DNA of 6,543 nt from CAZOZP01 sp964584325 (GTDB lineage Bacteria; Bacteroidota; Ignavibacteria; Ignavibacteriales; Melioribacteraceae): positions 1-6,543 of the forward strand of contig CAZOZP010000105.1 in the NCBI GenBank assembly GCA_964584325.1, given 5' to 3'. Both the position numbers and the translations under genes were made by a program. Under the pieces are notes generated by a model. It was given only the letters and a program-made list of their open reading frames with translations, made no database searches and was not told the origin of the DNA. Shown here in pieces: positions 1 through 4,229 of the stretch (position 1 is its first letter; each line of letters begins with the position of its first letter).

Positions 1-76
1 CACATCTCATTGCGAAGTTTTTCGATGACATTTCTTTGTGATCACATCTCATTGTGAAGTTGTTCGATGGCATTTC
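1..76. repeat. 42-bp-period tandem repeat, two units seen, running off the left edge
   Basis: Bases 1-34 and 43-76 match at 31 of 34 positions with no gap, giving a 42-bp period. The array probably continues beyond the window. Between the units is a perfect 10-bp palindrome, TGTGATCACA (37-46). The period equals 14 codons. Read on the minus strand in one frame, each unit encodes a short peptide ending in LRNEM or LHNEM followed by TGA, so in that frame it is not a repetitive protein domain. The right-hand unit overlaps the end of the small ORF at 42-167. I cannot assign a repeat family. Confidence 0.7.
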
Positions 77-167
77 CAAAAGCGTCCGGTTCATTTCCAA
101 GTGCGCTGATGATGTTTGTATTATTGTAGTAAAGAGTTATGCGAGAATGGAAAATCATTATTAACAT
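42..167 (-). CDS. Possible 41-aa ORF abutting hepT; doubtful gene
   Basis: The ORF runs ATG (167-165) to TGA (44-42). Its ATG directly follows the hepT TAA (TAAATG), which would allow translational coupling to the toxin gene. The peptide starts MLIMIFHSRI and ends EQLHNEM. The first dozen or so residues are moderately hydrophobic, but this is not a clear membrane segment. I do not recognise it. Its last roughly 11 codons lie inside the tandem-repeat unit, whose other copy encodes a similar peptide ending in the next unit's TGA. The reading frame may therefore be a chance run into a non-coding repeat. No Shine-Dalgarno sequence separate from the hepT end is visible. It is listed only because of its exact adjacency to the toxin-antitoxin operon. 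Confidence 0.2.
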   Translation of the reverse strand: MLIMIFHSRITLYYNNTNIISALGNEPDAFGNAIEQLHNEM

Positions 168-602
168 TTAGTATTCTTCCCAGCCTTTGTCAAGATAATC
201 TTTAATAATTCCGGCAAAGAAATAGAAATCGCCAATTCTGTTAGAAACTATATCTATCAAAACCTTTATTTCCAATCCAAGGTAATCGTGACTTAATCTG
301 TATCTGAAACCCGCCATACTAATCAATAAATCTCTTCTTCCTTCTTCTATTTTACCTGTTTCAAATAGAACTCTTGCAATATCTGCATAAGATTCCCACT
401 TACGGTTTAAGTCTGCTGAAATAATATGAGCAAAAACATCAAATATATTCTGAATAGATAAATATAAACCTCTTTCCAGAATCCATAACAGATCAAGATT
501 ATTATTAAAATCATTTTCTGTGATATTCTTATATTTTTCAAGGTGCTGAATATTACGAAGCAATGCTGAGAGATGTTTTTCAATAACCTGGCTGTCGTAC
601 AT
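168..602 (-). CDS. hepT: HepT-like HEPN-domain toxin (DUF86 family)
   Basis: This 144-aa, mostly alpha-helical protein has the usual size for HepT. Residues 100-107 read RYRLSHDY and match the HEPN RX4HXY signature, with R100, H105 and Y107. In characterised HepT/MntA pairs this motif forms the RNase active site, and the tyrosine is the residue AMPylated by MntA, which silences the toxin. All three key residues are present, so the toxin looks active as read. The start at 602 fits a Shine-Dalgarno AAGGAA (610-615 on the plus strand, read in reverse) seven bases upstream. The gene overlaps the 3' end of mntA by 23 bp, the usual antitoxin-first coupled layout. No other start is better supported. 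Oddly, its antitoxin partner is frameshifted. The family assignment is by motif, size and neighbour; the activity is inferred. Confidence 0.85.
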   Translation of the reverse strand: MYDSQVIEKHLSALLRNIQHLEKYKNITENDFNNNLDLLWILERGLYLSIQNIFDVFAHIISADLNRKWESYADIARVLFETGKIEEGRRDLLISMAGFRYRLSHDYLGLEIKVLIDIVSNRIGDFYFFAGIIKDYLDKGWEEY

Positions 603-1012
603 TTATGTATTCCTTCATTTTTTTCGCCCTTAGTCTTCTATAATGCTCCGTATCAATAAACTCATATCGAATATTATTTTCTACTTTAACTCTGGAAAGC
701 TTATTTCTTTCAAAAAGGAGAATGCCGGTATTTATTATTTTTTGAGAAAGAAGAATGTCAACTTTATTTAGCAAAACGAGATCTATTTTGTCACTTTTGA
801 TTATTATACTTAGATTGCCTGTAACTGCAGATTCAAATCCATAAGGATATTTAATAAATTCATCTGGTGCATTGAAATTATTTATATAGACGGCAATATC
901 TAAATCACTTAAATTCGTTGCTCCCGGATGCGTGTGATCCAAAAATATATGCAAATTCAATTTCATTAAATTTTTTAAGTGCTTCGGTAATTTCTTTAAT
1001 ATTAATATTCAT
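580..1012 (-). pseudogene. mntA: MntA-like nucleotidyltransferase antitoxin, frameshifted in the active-site motif
   Basis: The gene is read in two frames. The first starts at ATG 1012-1010 (MNINIKEITEAL) and reaches FAYIFGSHASG, the GS half of the minimal nucleotidyltransferase motif, before stopping at 905-907. A frame shifted by one base carries on with NLSDLDIAVYI, the DXD half, and continues to TGA at 580-582. The break lies at about 909-925. MntA proteins have GSX10DXD. Removing one base here would leave X9, while restoring two missing bases gives X10, so a 2-nt deletion fits better than an insertion. The repaired protein would be about 144 aa, normal for the family. MntA normally AMPylates the tyrosine of HepT's RX4HXY motif, and the downstream gene matches this. 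The ATG at 966-964 in the second frame would give a protein lacking the GS loop and so presumably inactive. A sequencing error is a real alternative to a true pseudogene. Confidence 0.8.
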
Positions 1013-1074
1013 AATTATAGGTGAAAGTTTATATCTTAAAATAAGAAAAACTTCCGGATAATCATATAATAAAA

Positions 1075-1120
1075 AACAACAAAGAATTTCACTATAGAAA
1101 ACACGGTGAGCACTGATGGA
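1075..1120 (+). repeat. Possible remnant of a 'CAC.GAGAACAC' interspersed repeat in the mntA leader
   Basis: The stretch reads AACAACAAAGAATTTCAC followed by a run built on GAAAACACGGTGAGCAC. It resembles a short sequence often seen between genes in many environmental bacteria, built on repeats like CACAGAGAACACGGAGAACAC. Here it looks degenerate. The resemblance is from memory only. It lies 63-108 bp upstream of the mntA start and could affect the operon's leader. Confidence 0.3.
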
Positions 1121-1174
1121 CATCATATAATTATGGTTATTAATATTCGGGAGTATCTTTTCTTCAGCACCGTA

Positions 1175-1206
1175 GATGCGAAATGTTAAAAGACAATTAT
1201 CGCATC
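1175..1206. repeat. Inverted repeat GATGCGA / TCGCATC
   Basis: GATGCGA (1175-1181) and TCGCATC (1200-1206) are perfect 7-bp arms around an 18-bp loop. There is no U-run on either side, so it does not look like an intrinsic terminator. It lies ten bases before the 94-bp repeat copy and could be an operator or the flank of an old insertion. Its function is unknown. Confidence 0.4.
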
Positions 1207-1216
1207 ACCTGCTTAG

Positions 1217-1310
1217 ATTCCGTACCTTAAGGCACTAATTTGGGTCTATCAGGGAATTGTAATCTTTAATCAGGCTAATCATTTAATCATAAAAATCAGA
1301 GTTCAGATTA
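1217..1310 (+). repeat. 94-bp dispersed repeat, copy 1
   Basis: This aligns without gaps to 3026-3119, with 87 of 94 identical. All seven mismatches fall in the first 38 bases, and the last 56 bases (1255-1310) are identical. The conserved half carries AATC five times at 7-9-base spacing (1261, 1268, 1277, 1285, 1294). The copy begins 17 bases past the stop codon of the oxidoreductase gene and points opposite to that gene. It has no coding capacity of note. It resembles short AATC-rich intergenic repeats of Bacteroidota-like genomes, but that resemblance is from memory. Confidence 0.85.
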
Positions 1311-1327
1311 TTTTTTAGATTCTAATC

Positions 1328-2650
1328 CTATTTATAATCCTTCCCAATGATCTTTAAATCCTTATCCAGAAGAAACATTGTAGGTGTTGCGAATATGGAG
1401 TAGGTTTCTACTACCGGACTATTCCAGCCTTTCAGATCACAAAGATTTGTCCAGCTTTCAAGTTTGTTTGCTTTAATAAAATTCAGCCATTCATTTTTAT
1501 CTGTATCCAATGAAACAGCAACAACTTTGACTTTTTGATTCTGTTTTTCGTAGTGCTTCTTAATTTCGGGGAGTAATTCACTGCAATGCGGACAGTTACT
1601 GGAATAGAAAATAATTAGAGTTTTCTCAGCTTTTGTTTTATTCAGCTCAAACATTTTACCTTGTGCATCAGGCAATACAAAATCCGGTACTTCATTCCCA
1701 ATCTTAAATAATCTTGCCTGCATTATTCTTCTTTCTATCGATAATTCCAGCTCACTATCCAGGCACACATCATCTTTAATTACATAATTATCGAGTATAT
1801 AATCTATTATTTTATCGAACCCGAATTTGCGGAAACCATCAACAAGATATTCTGTGATATGCCGGTAAACAAGCGGATGTACTCTTGCTTTTCCGAGAAT
1901 TGTATCAACTGCAACCATAAATTCTTTTTCAAGCAAATCTTTGGGTAATTGCGGGTTGCGGTAATACATCAGGTATTCAATACTCTTATTTGCAAACGCA
2001 TCTGAATTTATGAGTTCTGTATCATTGAAATCGACATTATCAAGAGCGTGCATTTTAAGAAAATCAAGCTGCTTATTTAGCGGGACAGACAATTCAATTA
2101 CAGGCAATTGCGCTGATTTGATATACCGGGCAATAAATGATTTCGGATTTTGTTGTGAAGTTATATTTACAAATTCCTTGTATTCATCCTGAAGATTAAT
2201 TAGAGTCTGCTTAGTTGTTAAATAATAATCATTCTCTTTCGGGTAACGGGCGAGTATAAGGTTAAGCAGTTCAGACTTAATCTTGAAATTTTTGTTTAGT
2301 TTTAGAAACCGGTAATATAACTTGTTGCTTTCTGATGAAATTACCTGCATACTATCCAAAATGCTGCCTACGTCGGTTAAAAGATTTACATCTTCATTAT
2401 CATAAACGAAATCCACATTTTTGTTTTTGTCGGCTACCACACGGTAAAACCCTGCTTGAAGCTTTTTAGTATCAGTAAGCGTAAACTGTCCGGGTAGTTT
2501 AGTTTTCAGAGAATCAATAAACTGTGTTTTTTCTCCGCTTAAACTGTAAAGAGATGCAGTTTTCCCTATACTGTTTTTTATTTCAACAATTATATTTTGC
2601 GAATAACTTGTAGATATTAAAGCGATTAAAAGAAATGATAATAATCTCAA
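1328..2650 (-). CDS. Secreted TlpA/ResA-like thiol-disulfide oxidoreductase with DUF4369-like N-terminus
   Basis: This 440-aa protein likely acts in the periplasm, reducing or exchanging disulfides. Residues 1-18 form a Sec signal peptide (basic R2, a hydrophobic LLSFLLIALI core, cleavage near SYSQ); there is no lipobox. Residues 19-100 resemble the DUF4369 beta-rich domain common before thioredoxin domains in Bacteroidota. Residues 105-310 form a helical linker. The thioredoxin domain starts near 316, with active site C353-P-H-C356 (SNCPHCSELLP) and the cis-proline loop ATP at 421-423. The start is TTG at 2650. An in-frame TAA lies two codons upstream, no in-frame ATG occurs before residue 101, the signal peptide begins at this TTG, and AGGAAA lies six bases upstream. 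The protein ends at DLKIIGKDYK, right after the last core strand, so the usual final helix appears to be missing. A dispersed repeat follows 17 bases later. The gene stands alone, with long non-coding gaps on both sides. Its substrate is unknown. Confidence 0.85.
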   Translation of the reverse strand: MRLLSFLLIALISTSYSQNIIVEIKNSIGKTASLYSLSGEKTQFIDSLKTKLPGQFTLTDTKKLQAGFYRVVADKNKNVDFVYDNEDVNLLTDVGSILDSMQVISSESNKLYYRFLKLNKNFKIKSELLNLILARYPKENDYYLTTKQTLINLQDEYKEFVNITSQQNPKSFIARYIKSAQLPVIELSVPLNKQLDFLKMHALDNVDFNDTELINSDAFANKSIEYLMYYRNPQLPKDLLEKEFMVAVDTILGKARVHPLVYRHITEYLVDGFRKFGFDKIIDYILDNYVIKDDVCLDSELELSIERRIMQARLFKIGNEVPDFVLPDAQGKMFELNKTKAEKTLIIFYSSNCPHCSELLPEIKKHYEKQNQKVKVVAVSLDTDKNEWLNFIKANKLESWTNLCDLKGWNSPVVETYSIFATPTMFLLDKDLKIIGKDYK

Positions 2651-2656
2651 TATTTA

Positions 2657-2662
2657 TTTCCT
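2657..2662 (-). promoter_or_regulatory. Shine-Dalgarno AGGAAA supporting the TTG start
   Basis: The motif lies six bases before the TTG at 2650-2648 and supports that non-ATG start. The loop of the hairpin just upstream contains TTTCCT (complement of 2684-2689), which could pair with this site. Confidence 0.55.
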
Positions 2663-2669
2663 GTTGAAT

Positions 2670-2705
2670 AAGCAACCGCCGAAAGGAAAATGACGGCGGT
2701 TGTTT
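2670..2705 (-). terminator. Strong GC hairpin, probable terminator or leader hairpin
   Basis: The 9-bp arms CAACCGCCG (2673-2681) and CGGCGGTTG (2694-2702) pair perfectly. Three further pairs (A-T, A-T, G-T) extend the stem, around a 12-base loop. On the minus strand the stem is followed by CTTATTC, a poor U-run. On the plus strand it is followed by TTTGAAATTTT, also poor. No gene on the plus strand ends here, so I read it as ending leftward transcripts from the right-hand operon, or as a leader structure of the oxidoreductase gene, whose start is 22 bases beyond it. Confidence 0.5.
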
Positions 2706-2892
2706 GAAATTTTATGTTATTAAATTTAATATATTATCGGCAATTCTTCTGCTAATGTTGTAGTTGAACCTTAATCTGATCGCCATATTTATGTACAGTA
2801 AGTTAGCCAACTTTTTTTTACAAATCAATAACAAGTAAATCGTTGGGTCCTAAATCCATTCACTTGTCTCCCGCTAACATCGAGGTCTATTG

Positions 2893-2933
2893 TCTGAACT
2901 TTGATTTATATGATTTTTGTGATTAAAAGGATT
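2893..2933 (-). repeat. Diverged third copy of the dispersed repeat, inverted
   Basis: On the minus strand this reads like bases 1277-1307 of copy 1. TTTTAATCACAAAAATCA aligns with TTTAATCATAAAAATCA, and both then run into GTTCAGA. This copy has about nine extra bases (TATAAATCA) before the shared end. Its orientation is opposite to copies 1 and 2, and it lies 92 bp from copy 2. Confidence 0.6.
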
Positions 2934-2954
2934 TGTTGGCTGTAATCCTTTAAT
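2922..2954. repeat. Stem-loop formed by ATTAAAAGGATT and AATCCTTTAAT
   Basis: The left arm 2922-2933 and right arm 2944-2954 pair along 11 bp with a single bulged A, around a 10-base loop (TGTTGGCTGT). The arms use the AATCCTTTAAT motif of the dispersed repeat, so two oppositely oriented repeat ends meet here. There is no U-run, so a terminator is unlikely. Confidence 0.5.
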
Positions 2955-3025
2955 ACTATAATATGGGGATAGTGTCAATCCGCCGGAGCTTGAGGAGTTA
3001 GTGAATGATTTCTTGTTCTATTAAC

Positions 3026-3119
3026 ATTCCGGACCTAAAAGCGCTTATTTGGGTTTATCAGGAAATTGTAATCTTTAATCAGGCTAATCATTTAATCATA
3101 AAAATCAGAGTTCAGATTA
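3026..3119 (+). repeat. 94-bp dispersed repeat, copy 2
   Basis: This is the direct repeat of 1217-1310, offset by 1809 bases, with 87 of 94 identical and 3064-3119 identical throughout. It lies 122 bases past the stop of the PrsW-family gene. As with copy 1, it sits downstream of a minus-strand gene and in the same orientation. A 109-codon plus-strand frame crosses it, but nothing about that frame looks like a protein. Confidence 0.85.
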
Positions 3120-3241
3120 GTATCATCCCTTGGGGATTAAAGATTCCCCTTTTGTACCTTAGTGACCTGGTGATAAATCTCTCTGTCACCCGTTACGCTT
3201 CAAGCATCACGATTCAAAACGGCGCAGATTATTGTATTCTT

Positions 3242-4228
3242 CTATTTCAGGAAATTAATCTTCCAGAGATCTTTCTTTTTCATTCTGAGGATTGGCATAA
3301 GTGTAAGCATTCCGGCTCTGCCTATGCTTTTTGAAAGGAAATTAAGTTCATCAAGATTCTCTTTTAACTCACTGCTTTTCTCAGGTTCAAATCCGGTTTC
3401 CTGCATTAGAAGCATACCTTTTGCCTTTATGGAAAGTTCAAGATAAAGCTGAATGTATGCCATCATATCAACAAGTACTTCAGGTTCAAATCTGTTCTTA
3501 ATTGAAATAATATATTTCCCGGCTCTTGTTGATTTAAATTCACCTTTCCTTATCATTTGCAAAAGTTCAAATTCAGAATCAAATTGCGATTCCATCCAGC
3601 CTTTCAGATGCTTTTCGCTAATTCCGAATACTGATAATATTATCATGGGCAAGATTATTATCTGAAGTAATGTCATCGTAAAAGCAGGTATAAATGAACT
3701 GTTGAATAAGGAATGGATAAAAACTCCGGTAAATAATCCGGAAAACACATTTAAGAGTTTGATCTTTTCATATTTGCTTATATAATATTGAACTATTACG
3801 GCTGTTACTGATACAGCGGTTCCGTGCATAACCGCCGTTCCCAATCCTCTTATAAGCCATAGCATCAGATTATCTGTTTCAACATTCCGGAGATAATAAA
3901 TATTCTCCATAATGCTGAATCCGGCTCCTGAGGCAAAACCAAGGATTAAAGCATCAGATAAAAAACCTATCCGGTTTGTTTTAAGTAAGAACAGTATTAT
4001 TGCAAACTTAAAAGATTCTTCAATTACCGGAGCAATAAATTGTGAAACCACCGGTTTGCTGAAATACTCAAGGAAGAATGTATTAATTGGATACACGGCA
4101 GGGGCTGATGCAAAGCCCCAACCTATTACAATAAATATCAGTCCGGGTTTTACCAGTTTATAGCTGTCTGAATAAAACAACATTATAAGAAAAATAATGA
4201 CCGGGAAAATACTTACGGCTACCGGCAT
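3242..4228 (-). CDS. PrsW-family intramembrane protease
   Basis: This is a 328-aa inner-membrane protein. About seven hydrophobic segments fill residues 4-203 (roughly 4-19, 28-47, 62-82, 86-105, 122-148, 157-178, 180-203). The family's metal or catalytic motifs are present in order: EESFK (E70, E71), FSIME (F104, E108), MHG (H135) and HSLFN (H172, N176). PrsW proteases (PF13367) cut membrane proteins; in Bacillus subtilis PrsW cuts the anti-sigma factor RsiW. Residues 205-328 form a helical, charged C-terminal tail, probably cytoplasmic, with SIGRAG at 301-306 and no known domain. The ATG lies one base after the TAA of the upstream envelope-protein gene, so the two are almost surely co-transcribed and translationally coupled. 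No separate Shine-Dalgarno is obvious. The substrate is unknown and no anti-sigma factor is in the window. Family assignment is firm; function here is inferred. Confidence 0.85.
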   Translation of the reverse strand: MPVAVSIFPVIIFLIMLFYSDSYKLVKPGLIFIVIGWGFASAPAVYPINTFFLEYFSKPVVSQFIAPVIEESFKFAIILFLLKTNRIGFLSDALILGFASGAGFSIMENIYYLRNVETDNLMLWLIRGLGTAVMHGTAVSVTAVIVQYYISKYEKIKLLNVFSGLFTGVFIHSLFNSSFIPAFTMTLLQIIILPMIILSVFGISEKHLKGWMESQFDSEFELLQMIRKGEFKSTRAGKYIISIKNRFEPEVLVDMMAYIQLYLELSIKAKGMLLMQETGFEPEKSSELKENLDELNFLSKSIGRAGMLTLMPILRMKKKDLWKINFLK

Positions 4229-4229
4229 A

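Larger units (their letters stand above)
1013..1327. other. Gene-free stretch between mntA and the oxidoreductase gene
   Basis: I find no convincing gene here. The mntA frame stays open upstream to 1126, but that extension is not like the family and is best read as leader. The stretch holds a possible interspersed-repeat remnant at 1075-1120, an inverted repeat at 1175-1206 and one copy of the 94-bp repeat at 1217-1310. The promoter of the toxin-antitoxin operon should lie in its left half. I could not identify a convincing promoter (no TAnnTTTG-type Bacteroidota -7 box). Confidence 0.6.
2706..3241. other. Gene-free, repeat-bearing spacer (about 540 bp)
   Basis: No convincing gene occurs on either strand. 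The stretch holds an inverted relative of the dispersed repeat (2893-2933), a stem-loop (2922-2954) and repeat copy 2 (3026-3119). The rest, 3120-3241, contains only a weak 5-bp hairpin (GGGGA/TCCCC) followed by TTTT at about 3132-3153. A 24-codon frame on the minus strand (2786-2712, starting MAIRLRF) ends seven bases before the hairpin stem at 2670-2705, but it has no ribosome binding site. The composition suggests decayed or repeat-derived sequence. The promoter of the oxidoreductase gene should be in the left part, but I could not place it. Confidence 0.6.

Noticed and set aside
37..46. TGTGATCACA as a CRP-type operator
   Set aside because: CRP sites have TGTGA and TCACA separated by six bases. 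Here there is no spacer, and the motif is part of a tandem repeat at the end of an operon.
1..76. CRISPR array
   Set aside because: The two units match over most of the 42-bp period with no unique spacer of normal length, and no cas gene is present.
905..925. Programmed frameshift site in mntA
   Set aside because: The region has no long slippery run or clear stimulatory structure, and the X10 spacing of the motif is better restored by adding two bases than by a +1 shift. It is not excluded, but there is no positive evidence.
1013..1126. Longer N-terminus for MntA starting at 1126
   Set aside because: The extra 38 residues are Cys/Leu/Phe-rich and unlike the family, whose homology begins at about the ATG at 1012. 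The extension crosses a repeat-like stretch.
2712..2786. 24-codon minus-strand ORF just before the GC hairpin
   Set aside because: It is too short, has no ribosome binding site and no recognisable motif. The TAA-then-hairpin layout is suggestive but could be chance.
1217..3119. Integron cassettes or a composite transposon
   Set aside because: There is no integrase or transposase, no attC-like core sites and no target-site duplications that I can see. Only the repeat layout is cassette-like.
3005..3334. 109-codon plus-strand frame
   Set aside because: It crosses repeat copy 2 and the end of the PrsW gene, has no protein-like features, and its middle is the translated repeat.
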